Of a stretch of 64,000 nt of DNA, positions 24,851 through 37,129 are shown piece after piece; the first letter of the stretch is position 1, and each line of letters starts with the position of its first letter. Source of the DNA: Adiantum capillus-veneris (Eukaryota > Streptophyta > Polypodiopsida > Polypodiales > Pteridaceae); NCBI GenBank assembly GCA_014529385.2, contig CM043953.1:114011049-114075048 (forward strand), written 5' to 3'. The notes under the pieces were generated by a model. It was not told the DNA's origin. It worked only from the letters and a program-made list of their open reading frames with translations, and did no database searches. Made by a program: the position numbers and the translations under genes.

Positions 24851-25026
24851 TGCTTGTAAGCTATTGTTATGCAGAGATTACACGAGCTAAACATACATTA
24901 ATCATGAAAAACTGACTGAGTAATTGATTGCACTAATGGAACTCAATTAGAACAAGGAAATACTTGATAAAAAGGATATTTAGAATAAAAGATAATACTG
25001 ATAATTATGTTGAGCCTCCCAATAAC

Positions 25027-25038
25027 GCTCTGATACCA
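25027..25038 (-). promoter_or_regulatory. Candidate initiator-tRNA-Met primer-binding site, orphan
   Basis: The minus strand reads TGGTATCAGAGC here, the standard plant retroelement primer-binding site for tRNA-iMet. Two bases further right (25041) the plus strand begins TGTGAGGCTC, so a 5' LTR of a minus-strand element could run rightwards from 25041. No second LTR and no copia coding sequence were found, so the element is not delimited. Confidence 0.45.
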
Positions 25039-26343
25039 CTTGTGAGGCTCTATCACGGTGATAATGATTAGTTTCATTCAAAATTAGAACATTAAGTTAA
25101 CACGCCAATGAAAAATGACGTAAGCAAGCAAAGTACAAAATAATATAAATGTAGGTAGATTAAGAATAGCATGCAAAACAATGCAAGTGGAAGATGCTAG
25201 TGGATCCGCCTAGATAGGTGTGCATGAGGGGACAAGTGGCATGCAATTGAGGTGCTAGGTGCATGCATGTTTTTCACTAGAGTGTGTGATAATAACACCT
25301 TGTTCACATAGGCAGGTTTAAACCCTAACATGTCTATCCTCCTAGCAATGAGGATAATTTCTATGTTGCTATGACAATGGGAATTGTTGCTATATGTGCC
25401 ATTTTGATGTAGAATGTGGGAAGATGCTACAAGCCTATCTATTTTGATGATTGAGTGATTAGTCCAGGAGAAAAGACTTACACTAAGGCTGAATAGTGAT
25501 GATGGCTTTAGTGTTTGCATGCAGAAAGTTTAAAGTGTATTTTATTATTTGCAAGCTATATGTGTTCACATATAACTTGCTCACACCCAAGAGTTTGTTG
25601 CTTGAAGTGGCGCTCCATCTAAAGTCACAAAACCTGTTGGGGGCAATCGTAGCATAGCCTAATCAACCCAAGACCAAGACCAACAAAATTATCAATCCAA
25701 GGATTGGCAACCCGGCTAGGGCATGGAAGCACGAGCATCGGATGTATCGAACGAGAGGATTCATGAGTATGCTCATCCAATGCAATAGAGATTAGTCATT
25801 AATCACTAACTCTAATCACATCATCAACCAAGCATCTCCTACACACATTAAGCCCACTGAATTTCGACTTACCATAGATTAGAAACCCAAAGCACACTAA
25901 TGATAAGCACACACTAATTGCATTGGTGTTGGCCTCTTCAATTACCACATGCCAATCAAGGCACTTCATCAAAAGCTACACACACAAGGTGAATGGTGGT
26001 AGAGTTTCATAGAACCTATCCACACACAAGCAAACAATAGGGCACACACACACTAATTACAAGATTAAGAACCAACTTAATCAACCAAATTACTGATGTT
26101 AAATATTCCAAATCAAATGCTCATAGAAGGATAAGAGTGGTTAATAAGTAAGAAGTCATCACACACATTCAAATCTATAATAACGAGAAAGGTGAAACTA
26201 CTTCATGACATAATGGAATAGAAGAATTGAGACTAATGAGAAAGTAGAGATTAGATTAAGAAAGATTCTCTAATTACAATGGATTAGCACTAGCCTCTTA
26301 AGCATGGGCATTAAGCTCAAGGCTAGGCCATCCATAGAGTGAA

Positions 26344-26346
<3 letters not shown>

Positions 26347-26389
<43 letters not shown>
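26347..26389. repeat. (GA)n microsatellite
   Basis: About 21 uninterrupted GA units. Confidence 0.95.
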
Positions 26390-26391
<2 letters not shown>

Positions 26392-26636
26392 CTCAAAAGT
26401 GGATCCTCAAGAGTGGATACTCAAGAATGAAGCCTCCTTGCATAAATGCTTCCTTATAAAGGCTTTCACCACAATCCCTTCTACTATGGGTTTAATTTTG
26501 AGCCCTCTAGGTAGCATACACAACTTTGGAACTCCCAATGATCCAAAGACCTTATGCAACGTGAGTAGGAAATAGTGAGTCATATCCGCAACATATCTCC
26601 CGCTTGATGCATAATTGGTGTAGCATGTGTTAGCCA

Positions 26637-27245
26637 TTGCTAACAAACCATATCATGAAGTGGGTGCTACAATTGCAGGAGTTCAAGTTTGAGTTCAATA
26701 TTGATCACACGAGTCGATCCCATCTCATTGATATTTTGATGAACAAAAAAGCTGACTTGCTGGTGTATTCAAGGGTGGTGAGAGAAGATTTTGTGGAAGA
26801 GGAGGACTTGGAAGGAGATTTTGTTATGTGTTTTGATGGAGCATACATAAGGGTGATACAAAAAGCAGGTGGAGGAGTGGTGATACGAGATCCACAAGGT
26901 AAGGTGATCTTCTCCAAGACTTATGATTTAGAATATGTTCACACAAATAATGAGGCAAGAGTACCTAACTCTCCACTTGGGCTTGAAGCAATGTGTGGAG
27001 TTTGGTATTTCCATACTTGTGATCAAGGGTGATGCAATCTTGGTCATTAAGCATCTTTTGGGGCAATGGAAAGTAAAGAGGGATTATCTTAAAAGTTGGT
27101 TTTCTTCTATTAAGAAGGTGTTGAGATTTTTCAAAGCGGTGCTGTTCAAGCATGTCAAAAGGGGGAAAAATCAAGAATCTCATCAGTTGGCGGTGCAACT
27201 TGATGGTCAGAGCAAAAGTGGGCTGATAATTCTGAAGTATTCACT
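26637..27245 (+). pseudogene. Archaeal-type RNase H relic of a Tat-like element
   Basis: The frame opens with the tail of the Ty3-type RNase H (MKWVLQLQEFKFEF, then a short linker). It continues into an archaeal-type RNase H: FDGAY (first catalytic Asp), GGGVVIRDPQGK, NNEA (catalytic Glu), then after a frame change near 26960 IKGDAILVIKHLLGQW (third acid). The same order is seen in the better-preserved element at 60.3-60.9 kb, where the wording is close. The trail ends near 27245, with no integrase following. It is most likely the continuation of the relic ending at 22715, since strand and domain order fit. Confidence 0.8.
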
Positions 27246-28438
27246 TTGTGGACCGTGTTGATCTTTTTGTATCAACAATCAAAGTTTAAATGGCCAAGAT
27301 ATGAGTAGTTAAACTTTAACTGGGGTCCAATTCTATACCATTTTGGCTGCCTCAAAAAGCATTCCATTAGGTGTTTTTTCAATCTTGCCAAAGCTTGCAA
27401 AGGTAGTACAAATCATATGGAGCTAGCCAAAAGTGACGACGACTAAGCAAATGAAGCTGGAGGTATCAAGATATCACTTTTGAAATTGGCATTTGATAGC
27501 AGAGATTAGATTGCATATAATTTTTCCCAATTTTGGGGCTCATTGTTTGTAGACGCGAGGCTATCAAAATGTGAAGTTCTCAGTGTTTGAAGCTAGCAAT
27601 GTGTATTTCTAGTGTGGCTTTACAAAATGGCTATCTAAAAGTGGAGAAACAAATGGGACCACTCCAGAGTTTGCCATTTTTTATTTCCTTTGTATAGGGT
27701 TTCAATTTTGTTTAACCCTCAAAGGGGTGCCAAAACTACGATGGTGCCACATGGCATGGGACTTATCCCACATGCACATGGTAGGCACTGACAGCTAGGG
27801 TGAATATAGCAAAGGGGGTACACCACATTGGTATCCAAGTGGAGAGAGGGGGAGCTCATGGAGCTGAATGATGGAGGCTCCCCTACTGCTTGTGGCGGGC
27901 ATGTGGTGGCGTTGGCGGTGCTTGCTGGCTTTGGCCGATTATGGTGCTTGACACCAACAATGGTGGCCATTTGTGGTGGCACCCAATAAGGGGTGTTCTC
28001 ACGTAGGGGGGCCATGGGCCTTCCCCCTTTAGGTGGTAATAAAGGGGGCCTCCCATGGCACTAAAGGGGTGGTGTCCCATGTAGTCAAAGTGAAAGTGGA
28101 AGAAGAAAGTCGACACGGGCGAGTTTTGCCCAAGTAAAAAAATCATGCCAATATCTCTAAAGTGAACTAGCTAAATATGGACATGTGTCCGGTGAGCATA
28201 AACTTGCCACAAATGCAAAAAAGCACCCGATAAGGGCCCCCCCTTTGTAGGAGATAAGGGCTTTTTTGCGAATGTATGAAGGGAAAAATCATGTGTAAAT
28301 AAGAGAGTGGTGTGTATGAGTTTTTTATGAAGTGCTAAGCTCCATAGCTTCCTTTTTTTGGCTATCTTTTCTCTTCTTCTTCTTCTCTACGTGTGTAGGT
28401 GCTAGCATGTGGGTGTGCCCTCGGATGATTTGTGATGT

Positions 28439-28558
<120 letters not shown>

Positions 28559-28885
28559 TTTGTGTGCGATTATGGTGTGTGGGATTGAAGCATTGAGGAT
28601 AGTGTGTGGCTATTGATTTTCTATAAGGGTGTGTGCACTTATCTGTGTGTCATCGAGGGTGTGTTTCCTAAAAAGTATGCCATTTCAAGGGTGATATTGA
28701 GTAAAATGGGGTGGAGTGAGTGCCCTAGGCTATAGAGAGGCAATTGTGTGTATTTTAAGTGTGTTCTCATTCCCCCTTTTTAACATCCTATGAATTGATA
28801 GAGGTATGAGCCTAGGAATTGATACTAGTATGAGTCCAAGAGCCTAAGAACCCCCTTGCTCCACCCAACCATCCCCTTCTCTAGT

Positions 28886-28893
28886 TATATAAG
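28886..28893 (+). promoter_or_regulatory. TATA-box-like site
   Basis: TATATAAG followed by GGCCCCC, then a pyrimidine-rich stretch that would suit a start site about 30 bp downstream. No gene follows in frame. It may be an LTR promoter. Confidence 0.25.
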
Positions 28894-29290
28894 GGCCCCC
28901 ATGCCGGTTCCCTTTCGGTCGTGTTTAGGTCATTGTCCTCAAACAAAGAAAATCTCAAACATTTTGGAACTCGTCTAACCCAAGCAACTTAAGGATAATT
29001 TTGTGATACTTGGAGATATAACTAGCTATAGAAGAATTTTGCATGTAGCAGTTTTCCCATGCCCGCTCAAATCTTCTCTACTTTATTGTTGAGAAAAAAT
29101 TCTTTTTGAAAGATATGCCTAAATTGTACCCACATATTTGTTTTTCATGTAGGTAAAATAGCACCACTTGTATGCCTTGTCTTGCAAAGCTAGACTAATC
29201 TCTCAAGGGTGTGCAACATTTAATGTTGAACACAGATGGTGAATGTATGTCCACTTATATAGAAATGTATTTATTGCATCATTGTTTCAT

Positions 29291-29525
29291 TCCCAATATT
29301 CACATCTATAGATCCTCTATTCAAATCCTGCATCCATGTTGAAGTTTTTGGGTTATCATACCTGACATAAAGAGATTCTAATTGTGGTGTTGGCTCCTTG
29401 AGTGACCTCCCAATATTCACCTATGTAGATCCTCTAGTTCAAATCCTGCATCCATGTTGAAGTTTTTGGGTTATCATACCCCACATGAAGAGATTCTAAT
29501 GGTGGTCTTGAATCCTTGAATGACC
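29291..29525. repeat. 117-bp imperfect tandem duplication
   Basis: TCCCAATATTCAC at 29291 and 29408 begins two adjacent units of about 117 bp, at roughly 88-90% identity by eye. Confidence 0.88.
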
Positions 29526-29571
29526 TCCACCTGAGAATCTGCAACCACTCCTTGGCTATTGTTGGGAATAA

Positions 29572-29594
29572 TGTGTGTGTGTGTGTGTGTGTGT
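29572..29594. repeat. (GT)n microsatellite
   Basis: About 11 TG units. Confidence 0.95.
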
Positions 29595-30158
29595 TCTCAA
29601 GGTGGCTTAAAAAGGTAGGCAACCATAGCTTACACACTGAGAGATATAGAGAGAGAAGTACATTGATGAAAAGTAAAGTGGACTCAAATTGCAAGATAAA
29701 TATAATACATTAACATAGCATTGATATGTATAGCATGGAATGTGCTCCGTTTTGCATGGAATGCTTGGCATTGTTTCGTAACTCTCTTTGAGACTATCGC
29801 AATGGTGCAGTCGATCTCCGATGGGATGAGCAAGCAAGGAGTAGCATCAAGATGAAGCTCATGGTCTCTCTCTCTTTCTCTCTCACACACAGACAGCATC
29901 ACAAAACCTTGATTAAGATAAAAGTTCTCTTTACAAAATGACCTAGGTACCTTATATCCTAAGGCTACCATAGGTTAAACCAAAAATAGGGTTCAATGGG
30001 TCAAATGGGTTTTGTATTTACAATCAAGAAGTGCCATCGTACCCCGACTTCTGCAACTAGAATAGCTACTCATTAAAAATGATATTTTTAACCATAATTC
30101 GCATCATTTCATAACTCTCAAACATAAAAATTTGGTACAAAAATTGAGTTATGCTACA

Positions 30159-30173
30159 CTCCCCCCCTCCAAA
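30159..30173 (-). other. Candidate polypurine tract of a minus-strand LTR element
   Basis: The minus strand reads TTTGGAGGGGGGGAG and then TGTAGC, preceded by an open stretch ending GQHEFGGGE. This is the usual 3' boundary of an LTR-element polyprotein. It is the best candidate for the 3' end of the minus-strand gag-protease element. Confidence 0.45.
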
Positions 30174-33100
30174 TTCATGTTGTCCCTGACATGACCTGAT
30201 TGTCAATGTCGGTGCGGTCTTTGTTGTCGTTTTTGCTTTTTTTTGCACCATTGCTCGTACATTGTCTTTTGAATGCCTTTGTAAATTCCTTACTAGAATC
30301 TCTTTTGATGTCTAGTGCTTGTCGGCCTTACTATAACTTCAGGAATGACTTAAGGCTTTGAGTATTCAATTGTCTACCTTTTGTGTCTGCTCTTCTTCAC
30401 TGGGGACTGCTTTGTTCCTGCATCAAGGTGACCAAAGTCTCATTTGCCAGTATTAGATTTTGTATGCTGTGTTAATCATTATACTGCTTCTACTTGATAC
30501 ATGACTTAATTAAAGCATGAAAAACCCTAGTTAATTCCCCAAGTTAGTAACTTACTTCAAAAAGTCCTTATTTGATATCAATCGCGATAGATGACCATCT
30601 ATGAGCTATCATTGTCCATTTGTCCCCAAAACTCATATACATGATGTATAGGGTATGTAGATGGCTATCATGGCTTCATATTTAAAAATTTGCATCTCTA
30701 TCTAGGAGTTAGACTTCTATCCTTTTTCAATTCTTCTTCACCCTTGGCTTGTATTCTCTATTAATAGCCTACTGACAAAGTTTGGTTTAATCTGGACTCG
30801 TGTTTAGCTTTGTAAGATAACTTTTTTGGATTTTAGTCTTGAAAATGACTAATGGGCATCTCTGTCACCTTCTGGCTACCAAACTTGAAATGGATTATGC
30901 CCTGATCATCCTCTAAACAACCAATACTGATGACTAGAATTTGGCTTGACCCCTAGTTGCTCCTGCAAACATCTATTGCGATAGATGACTGAATTGTCAT
31001 TCTTGCCCCCTTTTTTTATCAGTATTTTTAGTCCCTTTTGTTTGTTAGGATTCTTTAAGTCACATACAAGATAGAAGATTTATAGTATAAATATCTACTT
31101 CATGTATACAATCTCGTGAAGTGTCTGATAAAAAACATTACACTTGATGGGTGCTTTCGTTTAGTCACATCACCAACTTTCTTTGTCCTTGTAGGCCATC
31201 CCAGAGTTTTATGACCATTCTCAGTCATTTTTGGCCTCATATTGTTGTTAAATATTGATCCGCATTCTTTTCTTACCTCTGACATTATAGCCTTGTGCAT
31301 ATAAATTTTTAGACAATGTACCTCGTGAAGTTTTTTCATTTTCCTATACCTTCTTCTCTTTGTACTGCTCAGGCATCTCTTCAATATTTTCTTCATCTAG
31401 ATTATGGAGTTTTTGCATGTTTTTCTCAAAAAATAACTAAATAAAACCAAAAATTGGCTGAAGGAAAAGCAAAATCATTCAAATAGAATTCTAGATGCTA
31501 TGTACACTGTACACATGTCCCTAGGGGATCATATATGGCTTTTGTCTTTGTACTCCTCCTGTAACGCTATTATGAGGGCATATACTCTGAATTTTGTCAA
31601 AATACACAAAAATTCAATGCAACTCACAAAACATTGTCCTCTAATATTCATAATATTAGGTCCGCATTGAGAATGCATCCCCCCCTCCTATTTGGAGTCC
31701 TCTTGAATGACATGGTATCGCCAAGGGTATGTGATGTGCTTGGGCAATTAAAAATTGTGCCAATGTAGGCCTTGTAATGTATCCCTATTGTACATACGCA
31801 GTCAATGCATGTAAAAATTTTATGATGTGCAAGATTTGGGTATAAGAAATTAGCTTATTGTCATTTGTTGGGCGAGGCTTCCTATTCTAAGAAATGTGAT
31901 GGTCTTTGAAGCTCTTGTGCCCGTTTGCTTGATTGAAGGTTGTAGAGAGATTTGCACTTCCTCTTTGGTTGCCTCTAGTTATTTTTCTTCCGAGCTTTTC
32001 TTGTGAATTCACTTTATCATATGATGTGTAAGCCTTGTGAAACAGGCAATGGTGGAGTGAGAGACTTTCTTGCTTCTAACTGTACTATAACCGTAGGAGG
32101 ATTTGAAAGAATTTAAGCGATGGTGTGGTGATAGTAGTTTTATTGGTCTTCTTTGGGACCCACTTCTTTCGTTTTGATGATGCTCATTTGGGAATCCATA
32201 CTTGTATCTTCATTTGTGTTTAAAGAGCCTTCTTTGAGATCCACTTTGTCTTTGTGTGAGTCAGTAGCCGTCTTTGCTTCAGCCTTTGTATGCTTGGCTA
32301 GGGACGATATTCAGACTTTGGGAGTTGACACTTTAACCAATTCGGAATCCAAATAAATTCTTGACCTCTTTGTGCTTGAATCAACTTCTTTGGAACCCAA
32401 ATCTAAGTTGCAAAAGCTTGTGACTTTGTGATTTTCTTAGCTGTTCTTGCAGACTTTTTGATTTTCTTAGGCGTTCTTGCATACTTTGATTGTTTTCCTT
32501 TTGGTGTTGGAGCTTGTGATTTTTCTCATCATAGTTCTTTTCTTTTGGCCTTCTAGGGTTGCTACAGAAGCTGCGAGTGAGAGTGATGACCTATGTTCCT
32601 GGTAGGGTATGTCATAAGCATCATCATTGTTGCTAGTATCCGCAGCAAGGTTGAATTCTGACGCTTTCCCTTGGAAGGTTTGTCTGGTTATGAAAAGTTA
32701 ATGTTTGTTTACTCTTGGATTGTAGTTTTTGGAAGGAATTTTCTAGCCAATTGATCAACACATTGTTAGGTCATTACCATGGCCGTTTTCTTCTTGGTCG
32801 AGTCTTTTCTTCCTATATAGGACCCACGTATGAGGATGCTTGTTGAAATTGCGTCACCATTGGGGATTTTTAAATACACTTTTGATGCAATTTATTTCTT
32901 GCAGCGACGATGAAATTGGTTTCTAGATCTTTGATCTGGATAATCATAAAATCGTGCATTAGTTAAAGTGTTGTTCATGTCACCTGCTAAGTTGTCTGGA
33001 TTTCCATTGTTGGCATCTTCTTGAAGCTCCAAGTATTCTACGGAGTCATAGAACTTGTCTTCTTCTTCATCTTCTGATTCACGAAATTCCTTTGTTTTCT

Positions 33101-33256
33101 CTTCATCTCAGGAACTTCTTGATGCTTGGTTCTCTTTGTTTTCTTGTGTGATCACACTCACTGCAAATAAGGAACAACATCAAAGCCATATTTATCACAA
33201 AACTTCGTTGTTGGACTATCCTGAATAGCACACACATCCAGAGTAGCCAAGATGTG
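30174..33256 (-). pseudogene. 3' part of minus-strand gag-protease element, no RT found
   Basis: Reading leftwards from the copia insertion, the protein trail of the gag-protease element continues (LATLDVCAIQDSPTTKF, KYGFDVVPYLQ). It then becomes acidic (FYDSVEYLELQEDANNG) and strongly Lys/Pro/Ser-rich (about 32600-32400), with frequent stops. A basic stretch of about 98 codons lies at 31396-31100. I searched by eye for the RT box, RNase H triad and integrase HHCC/DDE motifs in all minus frames and found none. Either these domains were deleted or this family never had them. Confidence 0.45.
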
Positions 33257-33489
33257 TGTTGGAATTATGGCTGCAGGAAAACACACACGGCTTGGAGAAG
33301 ACGAAGGAAGCTCAAGGCACACAGCAGAGAAAGTATTACTTAGTGTGTGATGGAAAGATAGATAGCCCTAGAATGAATGGGTGTATATACAATGCATGGG
33401 GGAAAAACCTCCTAGTGAGGGGAAAAATGCCCCGGCGGTCCTAAGTGTGTTCACACACATCACTACCACATGTATATGTTATGGTAACA
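33257..33489 (-). repeat. 3' LTR of the copia element
   Basis: Starts TGTTGGAATT and ends GGTAACA in plus-strand view, with a near-match at 36898-37129. It is preceded on its inner side by the polypurine tract at 33490-33506 (minus strand). Confidence 0.95.
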
Positions 33490-33643
33490 AATCCCCCCCA
33501 TAGAGCGATGCGGTCAACGAGAGCTGGCACATGAGTAAAGGGAAGTTACATGCCTTGTGGACATGATCAATCCACAAAGATTTGCAGAAAGCTTCAAACT
33601 TCTCACGAGACAATGCCTTTGTGAAAAGATCTGCAAGGTTGTC

Positions 33644-33976
33644 CTATGTTGGCACATAAGCCAAGCTGATCTCTCCTATTGAGAGCCTCTCCCTGACATA
33701 GTGGTAATGCACCTCAATGTGCTTTATGTGAGCATGAAAAATTGGGTTCCTCGCAACTACCAATGCACTCTGACTGTCAGTGCATATAGCGTTGGCAGTG
33801 TCCTGTCCAATGCCGAAATCATATATAGGGTGTCTGAGCCATACACACTCAACCGTGGTTGTGAGGACTGCCCTGTACTCAGCCTCACAACTAGAAGTGG
33901 CCACAATAGGTTGCTTCTTGCTCAACCATGTTATACATGAACTACCAATCATGAAACAAAAACCACTTGTAGACAC
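33644..33976 (-). pseudogene. Copia RNase H
   Basis: Degrades the RNA strand of the RNA-DNA hybrid during reverse transcription. Motifs in order: STSGFCF, WLSKKQPIVATSSCEAEY (catalytic Glu), CTDSQSAL (catalytic Asp), FHAHIKHIEVHYHYVRE, and the end block PT followed by a stop (TAG at 33644-33646) where copia proteins normally continue into a DNLADLFTK block. That block is still readable after the stop. Upstream the same frame is closed by a TGA just before STSG, so the domain is cut off from RT. It is the C-terminal domain of the pol region and runs towards the polypurine tract. Confidence 0.9.
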
Positions 33977-34099
33977 TCACATGTCAAAACAACCACCCCA
34001 ATCTGAGTCCAAAAAATCATGTAACTTTGGCCGCAATGATCCCCCCTTGGGATAAAACAAGCCAAGATATAAAGTGCCACTCAAGTAGCAAAAAATCCT

Positions 34100-34810
34100 C
34101 TAGAAAGCCTGCCACTGCTTAGACCCTGGGCTATGCATAAATCTGCTGACCTCTGAGATTGCAAACTGAATATCCGGCCTTGTATTGCATATATAATTGA
34201 GGCATCCAACAACACTTTGGTAAAGAGTGACATTTGCAGGATCACCAGCATCATGAAGACTCAATTTAAAACCTGTTTTTATGGGAGTGGCAATAGGTTT
34301 GCAATCCTCAAGTCCAAACTTACATAGCAATGTCTCTATGTAACTTTTCTGACACAAGGCAATACCACCATCACACTGTTTAAATTGTATACCCAAGTAA
34401 TGATGCAATATCCCCAAATCTTTCATCTTGAAAGTAGCATTCTTCAGAAATATGTCTCTCATTTGTGTAGTGATCAGCAAATCATCTACATAAAGAACCA
34501 CAATGAGAAGTACATCACCCCCACGCTTTACATACAATGTGCTTTCTGTTGGACTGCTATGAAAGCCACGTTTGACCAAATGAGTGTCAGCCTTCTCATA
34601 CCAAGCATGAGGAGATTGCTTCAACCCATACAAAGATTTGTTACATTTGCACACCTTATCCTTTTGTCCTTTCTTGAAAAAACAGCGAGGTTGCGTTACA
34701 TAAACTTCCTCAAATATGTTACCATCCAAGAAAGCAGTAACAATGTCTGACTGATGTACATCCCAACCAAAATGAGCTACCAATGCACATAGAAAAGGCA
34801 GAGTAGTCAT
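34100..34810 (-). pseudogene. Copia reverse transcriptase
   Basis: A 236-codon segment of copia RT. It contains WDVHQSDIVTAFLDG (first catalytic Asp), SLYGLKQSPHAWY, the YVDD active site at residues 107-110, KDLGILHHYLGIQ and the TRPDIQFAISEVSRF block that leads towards RNase H. Upstream sequence still reads GIDYEETFAP in the same frame, so the true domain starts further right than 34810. A frame change and a stop separate it from the integrase tail. The segment closes with TAG at 34100-34102 in a position that is normally coding. All RT catalytic residues are present in this piece. Confidence 0.92.
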
Positions 34811-35287
34811 ACAACAAGTGGGAGCAAAAGTCTCTTCATAATCTATACCTTTTTGTTGTGCATAACCCTTTGCAACAAGTTGAGTTTGGCTTGCGTTTCA
34901 ACTTGTAAACCCACTTCGTACCAATGGCCTTTTTGCCAGGAGGCAAATGACATAAATTCTATGTTTCATTTTCTATAAATGCATCATATTCTGATTGCAT
35001 GGCAGCCATCCAAATTTTTGAATTTTATGCTTCATCAAAAGACAGAGGTTCCTCAACATCATGTAAGCTAGACACAACCAAAGCATAACAAACTGATGCA
35101 TAAGATGGATGGTGAGAATCTAAATGAGTACGACTAGACAAAGGCGTATCCAATTTATTGTCACTCAAAGTATGCACCAGCCATTTAGGCATACCTCTAG
35201 CCTGCTCATTCTCATCCCTTTCCTCATCAAGTACATCATTTACATCTGCATCAGTAATAGGCTGATCTGTAACATTTTCAGAAACCC

Positions 35288-35590
35288 TTATAGGCTGTAC
35301 ATTGCCTCATTGGAATTTACATTCGTACTTCCATCACTGAAAAGAGGCAACAAAGTGTCATAAATGTCCTGTGAGCTTACATTAGTGTCTCTAGTACATG
35401 ACAGCAAGGGTTGAACATAATTTTCCACAAATACAACATCCCGTGAAACGAGAATATGCTTTGTTTGTGGATGATACAACCTATAACCTTTCCTTTCAAC
35501 AGTATAACCAACATAAATATATTTGACAGCCTTATCATCCTGCACTAAAATCCCATTCTGCATCCCATCAGCATCACAGTCTCCTTTCAC
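35288..35590 (-). pseudogene. Copia integrase C-terminal tail fused to gag end
   Basis: The segment contains the copia integrase tail wording YVGYTVERKGYRLYHP and HILVSRDVVFVEN. Only about 20 codons upstream the same frame is still in gag-like Ala/Thr-rich linker just after the zinc knuckle. Protease and the integrase HHCC and DDE core are therefore absent, and a deletion junction lies near 35530-35590. The remaining piece has no catalytic role by itself. Confidence 0.8.
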
Positions 35591-35659
35591 AAAAGACTCA
35601 ACAATAGCAGCATTTGTAGTGGATCCAGCATTTGCAGTGGAACCACCCTCTTTCTTCTT

Positions 35660-36532
35660 AGCCTCTTTCCTTCAACTTAGGACACTGCTTGATCAAGTGA
35701 TCATTAGCTTTACAATAATGGCAACGCATCTTCTTTTTACCCTTATCACCAAAATTTCTAGAAGAATTGCTGCCAGCAGAAGGATTAGGAACATGTGATT
35801 TTTCACTCGCAGAAGAACCATAAGAAGTGGCTGCATTGCTATTACCACCCTTTCTTTGAGCAGCAATAAAAGCATGTTCATGGTACGTTGTCTAGTCCTG
35901 TTTTTTTCTAGAAAGTGACTCTTGCAACATCAATGTGCACAATGCATCAAACTTGACAACTTCAGGATTTCCTTGGGTCATAAGGCATCAAGAATAGTCT
36001 GCACAAGGGAACCATCTGAAATGACTTCACCTGCAAAAATAAGTTTCTTGTTGATATCCTTGACACCAGTAAGGAAAGTGTCCATGTCATCTTCCTCATG
36101 CATAATCTTCAATTTTAACTCTTTACACAACAAAGCAATTTTGGCCTCATTGTTGCGACTTGCATAAAGACCAGCCAAAATAACCAAAGCCTGTTTTGTA
36201 GATTTTGCTGAATGAATGTGAGAAGTAACAGTGTGCTTCACAGATAACATGATCAATGCATGAGCATATGCATTTTTTACATCCCAACGAGCTTGTTCTA
36301 CCGTAGGCAAAACAACTCTAACAGCAGCGATCCTTGCAGCGAGACCTGCAACATCCTCTACATTGCCTGTATCCTCAGAACCAGGACATACATCAATGCC
36401 CTGCACAATACTCTGGACACCCTTTGACACAAGAACATGTTGCATCATGTAAGCCCACATAGGGTAATTGTTCCCATCCAATCTATCCTCAATAGCAAAC
36501 ATCTTGAACACATCTGTGTTGTTGTCGGCCAT
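35660..36532 (-). pseudogene. Copia gag with CCHC zinc knuckle
   Basis: Capsid-like protein that packages element RNA. The chosen start is the ATG at 36530-36532 (MADNNTDVFKMFAIEDRLDG). The upstream in-frame codons to 36610 lie in the leader. The block GNNYPMWAYMMQHVLVSKG is typical of copia gag, followed by an Ala-rich helical region and ELKLKIMHEEDDMDTFLTGVK. The first frame ends at TGA 35978-35980. The reading continues in another frame with DALCTLMLQESLS, a further stop, and a CHYCKANDHLIKQC zinc knuckle (about 35725-35685). One frame change and two stops are visible. Confidence 0.85.
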
Positions 36533-36880
36533 GAAAAATGCATTCACTTGATGTGAAAATTGCTCGAAAAGAGGAGAAATAAAGCGGGAACAACATGTGC
36601 TATATAGCACAAACCGTAGAAGACTGTAAGGGACATACTATAGGCAAAAAAATTGCACTGGCAAAATTTTTGCACAAAATGACGAAATAGCTTGTGCAAT
36701 ACTTCTTGTAGTGGAAACGGAGGTCGAAATGAGCCCGAATCAAAAATCTAAGTAGAGTAGACTCTTTGAGCTCTCCCGTAACTTTTGTCAACCTGCGAAC
36801 GCTCGCCAAGGCTCACAGAAATCGGAGAAAGTGAGCAGTTTGTGCTGGAGCTGCTGGCGACTAAGCTCGAGAGGACACAG

Positions 36881-36895
36881 CCTACTCTGATACCA
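36881..36895 (-). promoter_or_regulatory. Copia primer-binding site
   Basis: The minus strand reads TGGTATCAGAGTAGG two bases after the end of the 5' LTR. It is complementary to the 3' end of plant initiator tRNA-Met. Confidence 0.9.
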
Positions 36896-36897
36896 AT

Positions 36898-37129
36898 TGT
36901 TGGAATTAGGGCTGCAGGAAAACACACACAGCTTGGAGAAGACAAAGGAATCTCAAGGCACAAAATAGAGAGATTATCACTTAGTGTGCAATGAAAAGAT
37001 AGATAGCCCTAGAATGAATGGGCGTATATACAATGCATAGGGGAAAAAACCTCCTAGTGAGGGCAAAAATGCCCCGGCGGTCCTAAGTAGTGTGCTCACA
37101 CACATCACTACCACATGTATATGGTAACA
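36898..37129 (-). repeat. 5' LTR of the copia element
   Basis: 232 bp, TGTTGGAATT to GGTAACA in plus-strand view. About 20 differences and small indels from the copy at 33257-33489, with a cluster around 36960-36990. Confidence 0.95.

Larger units (their letters stand above)
22716..26636. other. Intervening DNA inside the Tat-like relic
   Basis: About 3.9 kb separates the RT relic from the archaeal-type RNase H relic. No coding motif was found on either strand. It holds a 178-bp tandem duplication, two microsatellites and a minus-strand primer-binding-like site next to a TG start at 25041. It could be an inserted, mostly non-coding LTR element. No matching flanking duplication was found. Confidence 0.4.

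Noticed and set aside
31100-31396. 98-codon basic protein as a separate gene
   Set aside because: Lies in the 3' part of the minus-strand gag-protease relic, has no independent start context and no motif; kept only within that relic.
34385-34750. 121-codon plus-strand frame opposite copia RT
   Set aside because: Antisense shadow of the RT domain.
36881-36895. TGGTATCAGAG sequences as parts of tRNA genes
   Set aside because: Only the 3' acceptor complement is present; no cloverleaf arms are visible, and the position next to an LTR end identifies a primer-binding site.
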